Part shown: positions 35,169 to 43,823 of the stretch, piece after piece
How the letters are laid out: every line of letters begins with the position of its first letter
Position numbering within the stretch: position 1 is the stretch's first letter
DNA from: RUG12395 sp034178705
Lineage (GTDB): Bacteria > Bacillota > Clostridia > Oscillospirales > CAG-272
Reading direction: 5' to 3'
Assembly: GCA_034178705.1 (NCBI GenBank)
Contig: JAXFQY010000004.1
Span: 15,498 to 79,497 of the forward strand
Length of the DNA stretch: 64,000 nucleotides
The notes under the pieces: generated by a model
Told to the model about the DNA's origin: nothing
What the model saw: the letters and a program-made list of their open reading frames with translations, nothing else
The model's database searches: none
Program-made: the position numbers and the translations under genes

Positions 35169-36677
35169 TCAGTATGCGTCGTTGCGAATCGTCTCCAAAG
35201 CGCCAAGCGCACCGTAATAATTCCGGAAATGAACATCAAGCAAGTCCTCTCCGGTCGTAATCGCCTGCAGAATCGTCTGCGTCGTGCCGGCGGCAAGAAG
35301 CGGGTAACGCGCGTTCAGATTTACCGCCAGATCAAAATAAGGGACATCCAGAATAATCGACAGCATCTCAACTGAGCGCTCATTGCGGGAAAAGGAATAA
35401 AAATAAGTATTCAGATAAGCTTCGGAAAGACATCCGGCAGCCCGTACATTCAGTGCCTCAATCAGAAGCGACGCCTCCGCTGTAGACTCGCTTCCCTCCG
35501 GGATGGCAAAAAGCATGGCAGAGCCCACAGTGGGAGTGACATAGGTCAGCTGCTCCTCCGAGATTTTGGGAACCGGAAGCGGAATCATTTCATCTTGTGC
35601 GTTCCGGAAGCGTCTGGCATCATACACAGAGCCGAAGAAGAAAAGAGAACGTCTGCCGCAGAAAAGCTCATATTCCGTCGGCTCGTAATACTCGCCGAGC
35701 TCCTCGTCGTAAAAGTTTTTTTTCTCTTCCTCAGTCAAAACACAGCCATACTGCCCACCGGAGAACAGTTCACGCATCCCCGCCACAAGGGTCTGCGGCG
35801 CTCCGACGGGAGAATAGAAGGTCATCTTTCCTGCACGGTTATCGACATACTGGACACCGCATCCTTCAAAAAACGTGAGAGAAACCGTCTCCTCGTCGTA
35901 CTCGGAAAGGATACCTGTACAGGCGATATCCGAACTGCCCGCTCTCTTGGAAGCCGACAGCATCGCATCAAGGGTCCACGCCCCCTGACGTACCGTTTCG
36001 CACAGATCGGAAAGACCGAGAGATTGGACAAGCCCATCGTTCACATAAAGGCAGCGGAAGACATCCGGATTAATCCCCGCTTCTCCGGCAATACCGTAGA
36101 CTTTGCCGTCCACCGAAGCGGAAGCCACAGAGGACGGATAATAATACTCAGAGTCCAGCGTGAGAAAGGGCATTTGAGAAAGATCGGCAACAAGACCGTC
36201 CGCAAAAAATTCCGCGAAACTGCCGGATTCAAGCAGAAGAATATCGGCATAATACAGTCCTGCCGTTTTGGCATCCTTCAGCTTTTGCGGCATATCTGCC
36301 GGCTTGTCGGCAGTAACAAGCAGAGAAATGCCGTATTTATCCTGCACCTCATTCAGCACCTTCCAACGGGCACCGTCAATCAGCGTTGAGGTGCCGGACG
36401 GTTTCGGAACTGAGGAATCCGCTGTCGCAAGAACAATCGTTTTTCCGTTCATATCATAACCGACCATCGATTGGAGCGCCTGCGACGCCTTCTCATCCGC
36501 GGACAGCTTCTCCGTCGGGGGATTGACTCCTGTATTCTCACTTGTTGCGGCAGGCGTTGTCTGCGTTTCCGTCGTCATTTCCGCCGGACGGTTGACGACG
36601 ATCAGACAGGAAGGAAGGAAAGGCATCAAAGCGCAAAGAAGCAGAGCACACAGAACAGAAACAGCATTCTTCTTCAC
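35169..36677 (-). CDS. Solute-binding-like lipoprotein without neighbouring permease
   Basis: The 502-residue protein has signal MKKNAVSVLCALLLCALMPF with lipobox LPSC (Cys24) and then a Thr/Pro-rich linker. The mature part shows periplasmic-binding-protein features: KYGISLLVTADKPADMPQKL, YYADILLLESGSFAEFFADG, VDGKVYGIAGEAG and PTVGSAMLFAIPEG. It resembles family 1 sugar-binding proteins but diverges from the one at 20270. No ABC permease is nearby; the downstream genes are PHP and the hydrogenase-like module. It may be a ligand sensor or serve a distant transporter. Confidence 0.65.
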   Translation of the reverse strand: MKKNAVSVLCALLLCALMPFLPSCLIVVNRPAEMTTETQTTPAATSENTGVNPPTEKLSADEKASQALQSMVGYDMNGKTIVLATADSSVPKPSGTSTLIDGARWKVLNEVQDKYGISLLVTADKPADMPQKLKDAKTAGLYYADILLLESGSFAEFFADGLVADLSQMPFLTLDSEYYYPSSVASASVDGKVYGIAGEAGINPDVFRCLYVNDGLVQSLGLSDLCETVRQGAWTLDAMLSASKRAGSSDIACTGILSEYDEETVSLTFFEGCGVQYVDNRAGKMTFYSPVGAPQTLVAGMRELFSGGQYGCVLTEEEKKNFYDEELGEYYEPTEYELFCGRRSLFFFGSVYDARRFRNAQDEMIPLPVPKISEEQLTYVTPTVGSAMLFAIPEGSESTAEASLLIEALNVRAAGCLSEAYLNTYFYSFSRNERSVEMLSIILDVPYFDLAVNLNARYPLLAAGTTQTILQAITTGEDLLDVHFRNYYGALGALETIRNDAY

Positions 36678-36729
36678 GGATTCTCCTCCCTTCGTTTTTG
36701 GATTCTTTTCATAGGCTCTCTTTTCCGCA

Positions 36730-38052
36730 TCAAAAGCGATAGCGCCGACCCCGTTTGGAATGCCGCCGGCGTATATAGGCGGAAATCAAGATATAAAGCA
36801 CCGTAAAAACAACGGCGGCAATACAGGTAGCACGGAAAAATCGCCCCTTTGACCACTCCTTCACATTTTCGAGCAAATAGAGGAAAGAGTTCCGTTCCAC
36901 AGAGTCTCCGGTGATCAGCTCAACCGAACCGAGCTGGGTATCCCCATAGTAAATATTCAGATATCCGGCGGTCTGCCCCTTTTCCACAGGCGCAGCCAGA
37001 CTTTCGGAGGAAAGACGGTAGCTTGTGCGGATTTCCTTATCCACGTCCACATCGGTCGGCAGGTAAACGGTCAATCCGTTTTTCGGATACAGCAGGACAA
37101 AGTCTGTGGTAGCGGAAAGGGTTACGGGTATTTCACACACCGGCTTTTCGAGAGCAATTACCTCACGGTAGCCGAAATTCTCGACTCCGTAGGTCAGCAG
37201 TTTTTTTACTGCGGTCATGGCATAATCGGTTCCGCCGACCGGATCCTCTTCCCCGCCGATAACAACGGCAATGTAGGTCAGTCCGTTATGGCTGGCACTG
37301 GATGTACAGGTCACGCCGCTTTCATCGGTCGAGCCATAGTTCATCCCGCGCGCATATTCGTAGTAATATTTGGTCTCCTGAAAACGGGAAACCACACTGT
37401 TTTTGTTGTAGATCGTACGGCGGTCGCTTTTGTTGTTTTCCGGAATGATATACTTCACAACACTGGAAATGGCAAGCAGCTGCTCCTCCTTTGCAAATTC
37501 CAGCGCAATCTTCAGGGTGTCGTTTACAGTGGTGACCATCTGCGGCTCATGCATGCCGCCTGGATTGAGATAGAAGGTGTCCTGCATGCCCAGCTCCTTT
37601 GCATAGGCATTCATCCGGTCGACAAACGCCGATACGGTATCGGCAGTCAGACAGGCAAGTGCATAGGCGGCATCATTGGATCCGCGCAGAAGCATCGCAT
37701 AGAAAAGTGACTCGATCGAAACTTCCTCTCCCTCCGCAAAACCCGTGCGATACCCCTGCACGCCGTTGATCATCCGTTGGGTAATTGTAATTGTTTCCTG
37801 CATCCGGTCGGAAAGAGCACGGTAAGCAAGAACTGCCGTCATCAGTTTGACGCTCGACGCAGGGTAAACCGCTTCCTCCGCATGAAGCGAGTAAAGCACA
37901 CAGTCATTTTCCACATTGTATAGAACGGCTGCCCGCACAGCGGTCAGCTCCGGCGCTTCTGCAGCAAAAGCAGGAAGAGTAAAAAGAGAAAGGGAGGGTA
38001 AAAAAAGCAGGAGCAAAAGCAGAAGCGCCATACAGCGCAATCCGTTTTTCAC
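36730..38052 (-). CDS. DacF-like D-alanyl-D-alanine carboxypeptidase homologue with altered motifs
   Basis: The 440-residue protein has a signal peptide (residues 1-31), a peptidase S11 domain, a PBP5-type C-terminal domain (residues about 280-390) and a final transmembrane helix with a basic tail. The SxxK motif is intact (Ser66-Ser-Val-Lys69). The usual SxN reads GSN in LLRGSNDAAY, and the KTG region reads GMNYGSTDESG, so both secondary motifs differ from consensus. It may still act on peptidoglycan pentapeptides, or may have shifted activity. The start overlaps the ribF stop by 4 bases. Confidence 0.8.
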   Translation of the reverse strand: MKNGLRCMALLLLLLLFLPSLSLFTLPAFAAEAPELTAVRAAVLYNVENDCVLYSLHAEEAVYPASSVKLMTAVLAYRALSDRMQETITITQRMINGVQGYRTGFAEGEEVSIESLFYAMLLRGSNDAAYALACLTADTVSAFVDRMNAYAKELGMQDTFYLNPGGMHEPQMVTTVNDTLKIALEFAKEEQLLAISSVVKYIIPENNKSDRRTIYNKNSVVSRFQETKYYYEYARGMNYGSTDESGVTCTSSASHNGLTYIAVVIGGEEDPVGGTDYAMTAVKKLLTYGVENFGYREVIALEKPVCEIPVTLSATTDFVLLYPKNGLTVYLPTDVDVDKEIRTSYRLSSESLAAPVEKGQTAGYLNIYYGDTQLGSVELITGDSVERNSFLYLLENVKEWSKGRFFRATCIAAVVFTVLYILISAYIRRRHSKRGRRYRF

Positions 38053-39020
38053 GCTTGTTTCCCTCCTTCTGCGTTTTCTTTTTCTTGTCGGGTTGTCTCC
38101 GTCCGATATGCCTCCGCAATATCGGCACGCACGGCGGCGGCAAGCTCTTCTTCGGAAGAAAAGCGATGTTCCTCCCGCAAAAAACGTTCCAACGATACCC
38201 GTACAACCGCGCCGTAAAGATTGCCCGAGAATCCGAGCAAATGAGTTTCCGCATTCGGAATATCTGTTTGGCTGACAGTCGGACGTACCCCGACGTTCGT
38301 CACCGACGGAAAAAAAGAACCTCCGACTTCGGTTCTGCCGGCGTACACGCCGAAGCGCGGCAGCGCAGCACCTTCAAAAAAACTTTGATTGACAGTCGGA
38401 AAACCCAAGGCAGTACCCAGGTGCTGCCCGGTCACAACCGTAGAAGTGATCGTATACGGACGTCCGAGCATTGCGGCCACCGTTTCGGTATCTCCCGCCG
38501 CAAGGGCAGCACGGATTGCGGCAGAGCTGACGGTTTTTCCGTTTACCGCGACCGGGGGTACAACGACCGTCGCCGCACCGGCATCCGCAAGAAGCGAGGA
38601 AAGACACTGTGCGTTTCCGGCAGCGCGCTTGCCAAAAGTGAAATTGTATCCGCAAACAGCGAGCCGGCAACTGCATTCCCTGAGAAGAATCTCCGAAACG
38701 AATTTTTCAGGGGAAAGATCGGCAACATCGGAAAACTCATAGACAAAAGCGTAATACACGCCGAGCGCCGCAAGCCGCTCCAGCTTTTCCTGAAAGGAAA
38801 TCAAGCGGGGCTTTCTTTTGACCGGGCAAAGACCTCCGTCCCGAGGCGGAGCAAAAGTCCATGCTGCCGCACAAAGACGACTTTCCCCGGCATGGGAAAG
38901 AAGAGAGCGAAAAAGCGCGGCGTGCCCTACATGAAGACCGTCGAAACAGCCAAGAGCCAAGGCAAATCCCTTCTCCGGGATTTTATCCACCTGCTGTCCG
39001 GTCACAGTAGAAATGAGCAT
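38049..39020 (-). CDS. ribF: Bifunctional riboflavin kinase/FAD synthetase
   Basis: The protein has 323 residues. The N-terminal nucleotidyltransferase domain has LALGCFDGLHVGHAALF and CGYNFTFGKRAAGN. The C-terminal riboflavin kinase domain has GTALGFPTVNQSF, RFGVYAG, SVTNVGVRPTV and ETHLLGFSGNLYG. It phosphorylates riboflavin to FMN and adenylylates FMN to FAD. The operon order ireB-ribF-dacF-like is tight: 17 bases after ireB and a 4-base overlap with the next gene. AAAGGA precedes ATG 39020. Confidence 0.94.
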   Translation of the reverse strand: MLISTVTGQQVDKIPEKGFALALGCFDGLHVGHAALFRSLLSHAGESRLCAAAWTFAPPRDGGLCPVKRKPRLISFQEKLERLAALGVYYAFVYEFSDVADLSPEKFVSEILLRECSCRLAVCGYNFTFGKRAAGNAQCLSSLLADAGAATVVVPPVAVNGKTVSSAAIRAALAAGDTETVAAMLGRPYTITSTVVTGQHLGTALGFPTVNQSFFEGAALPRFGVYAGRTEVGGSFFPSVTNVGVRPTVSQTDIPNAETHLLGFSGNLYGAVVRVSLERFLREEHRFSSEEELAAAVRADIAEAYRTETTRQEKENAEGGKQA

Positions 39021-39037
39021 GAAGCGATCCTTTCAGA

Positions 39038-39298
39038 TCAAACGTCAAGATAATAGGCAACCAAAACATTCAGCAGCTCGTCCCTGTCGATCTTGCGGAT
39101 AAGGCTGCGGGCATTGTTGTGATTGGTAATGTATGTCGGATCTTCGGAAAGAATATACCCGACCAGTTGATTAATCGGATTATAGCCCTTCTCCTTCAGC
39201 GCCTGATAAACAGTCAGCAGGATACCGCGCATTCCGGACTCATCGTCTCCGCCGATCCGGAAGGTTTGGGTTTTGCTGTTTTCGTTGTTCTGTAACAT
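39038..39298 (-). CDS. ireB: IreB-family regulatory phosphoprotein
   Basis: The 86-residue protein matches the UPF0297/IreB family almost throughout: TQTFRIGGDDESGMRGILL, ALKEKGYNPINQLVGYILSE, DPTYITNHNNARSLIRKIDR and LLNVLVAYYL. In enterococci IreB is a substrate of the PASTA kinase IreK and affects cell-wall stress resistance. It starts the operon that also holds a carboxypeptidase-like gene, consistent with a cell-envelope link. The classical ruvX neighbour is absent. Confidence 0.93.
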   Translation of the reverse strand: MLQNNENSKTQTFRIGGDDESGMRGILLTVYQALKEKGYNPINQLVGYILSEDPTYITNHNNARSLIRKIDRDELLNVLVAYYLDV

Positions 39299-39366
39299 CG
39301 TCCGCTTCCTCCCTACCGCGCATCTGCGCGGTTTCTTTCCGATAGTATGAAATATCTATTGTTAAT

Positions 39367-39395
39367 ATTATACCGCATGGTCCCTATCAATTCAA
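39367..39395 (-). promoter_or_regulatory. Promoter of the ireB-ribF operon
   Basis: Minus strand TTGAAT (39390-39395), 17-base spacer, TATAAT (39367-39372), 69 bases before the ATG. Confidence 0.75.
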
Positions 39396-39769
39396 GGGCA
39401 ATCCGCAGTTTTTCTCCGACTTTTTTACAGCCGGCCTTGCGGCCATCTTATTAGATGTTCATCAATTGTTCGGGCGAAAAATCGACTCTACCGATATTCT
39501 ACCATCCGAAAAATCAGATTGTTTCAACATTTTTACACCTTAGCAGGACATTTCACAAGCATCAAACATCATTCGGCTGTCCTTCGCTGAAATACAAGAT
39601 AATTATCAAACTTATAGATCGTTTCCGTTTTATATTCTTTTAAGGATAAAATGTTTTTCAGGATACCGCGCAGCCGAAGCTGAAAAAGCGGGATTCCGAA
39701 AAAACAGCATTTGAATTTTTTCGCAGAGCTGCCCGATCCCCCATACAAGAGAAGTCCGGGCAGGGCGCT
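39396..39769. other. AT-rich intergenic stretch
   Basis: It lies between the ireB promoter and the end of the histidine kinase gene. No credible gene is present. A 62-codon plus-strand frame (39455-39643) has no ribosome-binding site and an unusual Phe/Lys/His-rich composition. A weak CTGCCC/GGGCAG pairing near 39730-39765 might end the kinase transcript. Confidence 0.5.
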
Positions 39770-40999
39770 TTACCGCAGCTCTGCACGGAAAACCACAGTA
39801 TGATCCTCCGTCATCTCTGCACGAATGTCTCCTCCGTGGCCCTCGGAAATGCCGCGCGCTACGGAAAGCCCCAATCCAAAACCACCGGAATCGGCGCTTC
39901 GGGAAGCATCGGTACGGTAAAAACGGTCGAACAATTTAGGAAGATCAGAGGAATTCAGCTTTTCGCATTGATTTTCTGTACGAATGACAATTCCCCGCTT
40001 CCCTTTTTCCAGAAAAAAAGAAATCGCGGAATCCGGATCGGCATAACGAATTGCATTATCCAGCAAAATGGAAACCAGCTGTCTGACCGCATATTCGTCC
40101 CCTATATACTTCAAACCGGGCACAACGTCGATATTCAGAGAATGTCCTCTCGACACCGAATAATCGCGGAAGGATTCTGCGGTTTCCGATACTGCATCAC
40201 TGACCGCAAACTCGGCAAAATGCAGCGGAGAGTCCTCCTCGTCCATTTTGGAAAGCGACACAAGAGAATTGACCAGTTCTATCAGCCTTTCTGCCTGGGT
40301 CTGAGCCTTATCGATCCACTTATGCTGCCCAACCTCCATCTCCAATACTTTCAGACTGGTCGCGATAACAGTAATCGGTGTTTTCAGTTCATGGCCGGCA
40401 TCGGTAATGAACTGCTTCTGACGCTCGTAGGACTTTACGACCGGATCAATTGCGCGTCGGGAAAGCAGAAGCAGAATCAGGTACACAAGAAAAACACAAA
40501 CCGTCATGGCAGAAAAAGAAAGCACGGCAACCGTCAGAAGAGAATGCCCCTCACGGTAGCAGTCAAGAAAAACCGCCATCATACGGTTTTCCCCATGACT
40601 TACCACACGATACTTAAAACCGGACAGATACCCGTAGCCCTCTCCACGCTTCAGCGCTACGGAAAGATACTTATCCGTGTCCTCCTCTGTTACAGAAGCG
40701 ATACTGTCCAGTTGTGCATTGATCAGTTCCCCTTTTTCGGTAAAACGAAGGACGAAATATCTGGTATCGTACGGTGTCTCCTTTGTGAACGGGCCATCCC
40801 TTTTTCCTGCCGGCTTTCCGGAAGACGGCAGGGAGGGAATTCTTCCCTGATTTTCAGAAATAAGATCCAGCATATTGGTCAATTCGGAATCTACGGACAA
40901 AAAATGCGCCACATTAACAATCAGACAAAGAAGGAGCATGACAAGAGTCACGGAGATCACGGAGATCCGAATGAACCTTTTTCGCAGACGTTTAATCAT
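39770..40999 (-). CDS. Sensor histidine kinase
   Basis: The 409-residue membrane kinase has TM1 at about residues 9-30, an extracellular region of about 130 residues, and TM2 at about 150-175. The H box FITDAGHELKTPITVIATSL follows, and the ATPase has N box LLDNAIRYAD and G box GFGLGLSVARGISEGHGG. It pairs with the response regulator encoded upstream; ATG 40999 overlaps that gene's stop by 8 bases and follows TGGAGGAG. The frame opens earlier at 41038, but inside the regulator gene. The signal is unknown; the divergent surface-protein gene is the likely target. Confidence 0.93.
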   Translation of the reverse strand: MIKRLRKRFIRISVISVTLVMLLLCLIVNVAHFLSVDSELTNMLDLISENQGRIPSLPSSGKPAGKRDGPFTKETPYDTRYFVLRFTEKGELINAQLDSIASVTEEDTDKYLSVALKRGEGYGYLSGFKYRVVSHGENRMMAVFLDCYREGHSLLTVAVLSFSAMTVCVFLVYLILLLLSRRAIDPVVKSYERQKQFITDAGHELKTPITVIATSLKVLEMEVGQHKWIDKAQTQAERLIELVNSLVSLSKMDEEDSPLHFAEFAVSDAVSETAESFRDYSVSRGHSLNIDVVPGLKYIGDEYAVRQLVSILLDNAIRYADPDSAISFFLEKGKRGIVIRTENQCEKLNSSDLPKLFDRFYRTDASRSADSGGFGLGLSVARGISEGHGGDIRAEMTEDHTVVFRAELR

Positions 41000-41669
41000 T
41001 TTTCTCCTCCAGAACATATCCGAGTCCGCGATTGGCATAGATCGAGACCGCTGATCCGATCGCTCTCAGTTTTTTCCGAAGATTAGAGATATGGACCCAC
41101 ACAACATTGATCTCCGCTTCACTGTCCCATCCCCATATCCGTTCCATGATGCGGTCTGCGGAAAAGACGATCCCCGGCGAACGCATAAAAAGCTCCATTA
41201 CCTGAAATTCCCGTCCGCTCAAACGGGCGGACTCTTCGCCGCACTCCAGACTTCCGGAAGCGGTGTTCAGGCGAAGATCCCCAAAAGAAAGAACGATTGG
41301 CTTATACTCCCCGCTTCTCCGGAGCATGGCACGGACACGGCAGATCAACTCGTCCGGTTCGAATGGTTTTGGCAGATAATCGTCCGCTCCGGCATTGAAC
41401 CCGGTTATCCGATCCTCCTTCTGCGTTTTGGCAGTAAGCATCATAACAGGTGTTTTCACGCCCTCTCCGCGCAGCCGCTGCAAAACTTCAATGCCGCTCA
41501 GTTTCGGCATCATCACATCCAAAATTATGGCATCATATTCTCCGGAAGAGGCGTATTCATACGCCGATAGCCCGTCATTTACCGTGTCAACGGAAAACTG
41601 GTTTTTTTCAAAAAAAACAGTAAGCGCCTCTGCAAGATCCCTTTCATCCTCCGCAATCAGCAAGCGCAT
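40992..41669 (-). CDS. OmpR-family response regulator
   Basis: The protein has 225 residues. The receiver domain has acidic residues in AEDE, the phosphorylated Asp51 in IILDVMMPKLSG, MLTAKT and Lys in YLPKPFE. The C-terminal winged helix ends with WVHISNLRKKLRAIGS and the wing GLGYVLE. It probably binds the 11-bp-phased CTTTAGG repeats between itself and the divergent gene at 41916 (inference from position). Confidence 0.95.
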   Translation of the reverse strand: MRLLIAEDERDLAEALTVFFEKNQFSVDTVNDGLSAYEYASSGEYDAIILDVMMPKLSGIEVLQRLRGEGVKTPVMMLTAKTQKEDRITGFNAGADDYLPKPFEPDELICRVRAMLRRSGEYKPIVLSFGDLRLNTASGSLECGEESARLSGREFQVMELFMRSPGIVFSADRIMERIWGWDSEAEINVVWVHISNLRKKLRAIGSAVSIYANRGLGYVLEEKND

Positions 41670-41821
41670 AAAATCCCTCCTTTTGGCTGTCTGCCAGCCG
41701 TCCTCGAGCTATCTGAATTTATTATTTATTATAATTATAATGAAACAATCTGCGAAAATCAACCGGCACAGCAGATTGATTGCCGCTCTTCTGTATGCTA
41801 TTATAATATAATGAGCAGAGT

Positions 41822-41886
41822 TAAAGGATACCTAAAGAAAAAACTCCTGCAATCTTTAGGTAGACTTTAGGAGGGTATCCTATGAT
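41822..41886 (+). promoter_or_regulatory. Response-regulator box and promoter of the surface-protein gene
   Basis: CTTTAGG occurs at 41854-41860 and again at 41865-41871, an 11-base period. Inverted TAAAG copies at 41822-41826 and 41833-41837 also show an 11-base period. TATGAT at 41881-41886 fits a -10 box without a good -35, as in promoters needing an OmpR-type activator. The mirrored arrangement lies between the divergent genes. Confidence 0.55.
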
Positions 41887-41915
41887 AAACAGGAAGAAAG
41901 AAAGGAGTCTCTCAT

Positions 41916-43595
41916 ATGAAAAAGCAAAGAATCTTTTCAAGGAGCGCAGCAGTGCTTCTTGCACTGATTGTCGCTCTGGCATGCCTGCCTGCGGCATCTG
42001 CAGCAGAATACAATACCGCAAATGCAGTTTCTTTACTCTTTTCCGATACCTCCATTACAGCCACAGGAGGCAGTAATACCGGTTACAAGATCAACGGTAC
42101 AAAGCTGACACTTAGTGGGGCAGGCACCTATATTCTTTCCGGCACATGCTCCAACGGCTCTGTTAAGGTAGAAAAAGGAACAACCGATGTCACACTTGTC
42201 CTAAAGGGGCTGTCCCTGACCAGCACCGACACCGCGCCGATTATCTGTGCAAAATCAAGCCATGTGACAATTCTCGCTGAAGCCGGATCGGTCAATACAC
42301 TGACCGATACTGCCCAGAACAACGATGAAACCCACCCGGAAAATACCAACGCAGAGAATGCCGTTATCAAATGCAAGGACGGCTCTCAAGTGACGCTTGG
42401 CGGCTCCGGTACCTTGAACCTTGTTGCAAAAGGAAAAAACGGGATTAAATCCGGCGTTACCACCGAAAGCGAGGGAGAAGCTTGGCTTCTCATCCGGGAC
42501 CTGAAGTTGAATATCGATGCGGCCGTAAACGACGGAATTAACGCAGAACAGCTGCTCACAATCGAAAGCGGGACCATCACGGTAAGCGCCATAAGCGACG
42601 GAGTTCACTGTGACCTTGTCATGAATATCGGGGCTGCCGATACGGAAGGACCGACAATCACCGTGACAAAGTGCAGCGAAGGATTGGAAGCGGCAAACCT
42701 GAATATTTTCTCCGGGAAAATCACCGTTCATGCACAGGATGACTGCCTGAATGCGGCAAATTCTGATCTCTCCAGATATGCTTTCACGCTCAATATTTCC
42801 GGAGGAACCCTCCTTCTGGATACAACAGGCGGGGATGGCATTGACTCAAACGGAACGCTTACCATTTCCGGAGGAACCACAGTCGTCTGGACAGCAAGCA
42901 CTTCCGACAACCAAGCCCTCGACGCCGACGGAGCAATTACCGTCACCGGCGGAACGGTTCTTGCCGCAGGCGGAAGCGCAGGAATGGGCATGAGGCTTAG
43001 TGCAGGGCAGCCATATGTGTCCTTCGGATCCGCCGCAATGGGGGGATTCGGCGGCGGAGGTCGTCCGAACAAAGGATTCGGCGGTCAGTCTTCCACAGGC
43101 CTTCTCTCCTCCGGAAGCGCCTTTGAGATCCGCGATGCCTCCGGAAATACCGTATACAGCGGAACAGCCGTATATAATGCCAGTTCCATCTTCTTCTCTT
43201 CCCCCTCGTTGACCTCCGGAAGCAACTATACGCTTTCCTCCGGCGGGAATGAGGTTGCCTCTGCTGCAGCAGGGACAAGCGCGACAGGTTCCGGAGATCA
43301 GCAGCAGCCCATACCCGGCGGGCAACAACCGACCCCAGGTGGGCAACAACCGATCCCAGGCGGACAGCAGCCCTTGCCGGATGACAAAGAATCCCCTCCG
43401 GAAACACAGCCTTCTGTCAGCATGGATTCCGGAAATACAGAAAAAGAGGATTCAGCAGCATCACCCACGGATGCCTCACAAACGGGCAACGGGGACAGAG
43501 CGCTTTGGATTGCCTTCGGAGTGCTTGCCGTCTGCACCGCAATTGCTATTCTCTTGTTGGGCTTGAATCTGAAAAAGCAGCGGAAGTCCGATTAA
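41916..43595 (+). CDS. Secreted, membrane-anchored carbohydrate-binding protein (cthe_2159-like)
   Basis: The protein has 559 residues. A signal peptide (about 1-29, ending ASAAEY) precedes a long parallel-beta-helix-like domain with repeated GGTxxxxGGxD turns (for example GGDGIDSNGTLTISGGTTVV) typical of the DUF4353/cthe_2159 family, which binds acidic plant polysaccharides. A glycine-rich stretch, AMGGFGGGGRPNKGFGG, follows. A Pro/Gln repeat (PGGQQP units, residues about 464-488), an acidic/Ser/Thr linker and a C-terminal transmembrane helix with a Lys/Arg tail finish the protein. It likely extends from the membrane through the wall to bind glycans. ATG 41916 follows AAGGAG. Expression is probably set by the divergent two-component system. 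Confidence 0.8.
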   Translation: MKKQRIFSRSAAVLLALIVALACLPAASAAEYNTANAVSLLFSDTSITATGGSNTGYKINGTKLTLSGAGTYILSGTCSNGSVKVEKGTTDVTLVLKGLSLTSTDTAPIICAKSSHVTILAEAGSVNTLTDTAQNNDETHPENTNAENAVIKCKDGSQVTLGGSGTLNLVAKGKNGIKSGVTTESEGEAWLLIRDLKLNIDAAVNDGINAEQLLTIESGTITVSAISDGVHCDLVMNIGAADTEGPTITVTKCSEGLEAANLNIFSGKITVHAQDDCLNAANSDLSRYAFTLNISGGTLLLDTTGGDGIDSNGTLTISGGTTVVWTASTSDNQALDADGAITVTGGTVLAAGGSAGMGMRLSAGQPYVSFGSAAMGGFGGGGRPNKGFGGQSSTGLLSSGSAFEIRDASGNTVYSGTAVYNASSIFFSSPSLTSGSNYTLSSGGNEVASAAAGTSATGSGDQQQPIPGGQQPTPGGQQPIPGGQQPLPDDKESPPETQPSVSMDSGNTEKEDSAASPTDASQTGNGDRALWIAFGVLAVCTAIAILLLGLNLKKQRKSD

Positions 43596-43645
43596 ACGTT
43601 CAATGCCGAACGGGAAACAGCTCCCTCAACCTATCCCATCAAGGA

Positions 43646-43689
43646 AAAATTCCCTGCAAAAGGATCACCTTTTGCAGGGAATTTTCTTC
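43646..43689. terminator. Bidirectional terminator between convergent genes
   Basis: 18-bp perfect stem (43646-43663 with 43668-43685) and a 4-base loop, with A-rich and T-rich flanks. It serves the plus-strand surface-protein gene and possibly the minus-strand ligase gene ending at 43824. Confidence 0.9.
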
Positions 43690-43823
43690 ATCTTCCTTGT
43701 GACTGCTTCTGTAATTTATTTCAAAAACCGGCTTTCTTCCGCAGGAGAAGGAAACCCTCTTGTTTAGCCGCATTCGAGGCATTTTTCATGCACTTCGGTT
43801 TGGTTCTCAAGGAAAAGCAGCCG

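Noticed and set aside
39455..39643. 62-codon plus-strand frame in the AT-rich gap
   Set aside because: No ribosome-binding site, no recognisable motif and skewed composition.
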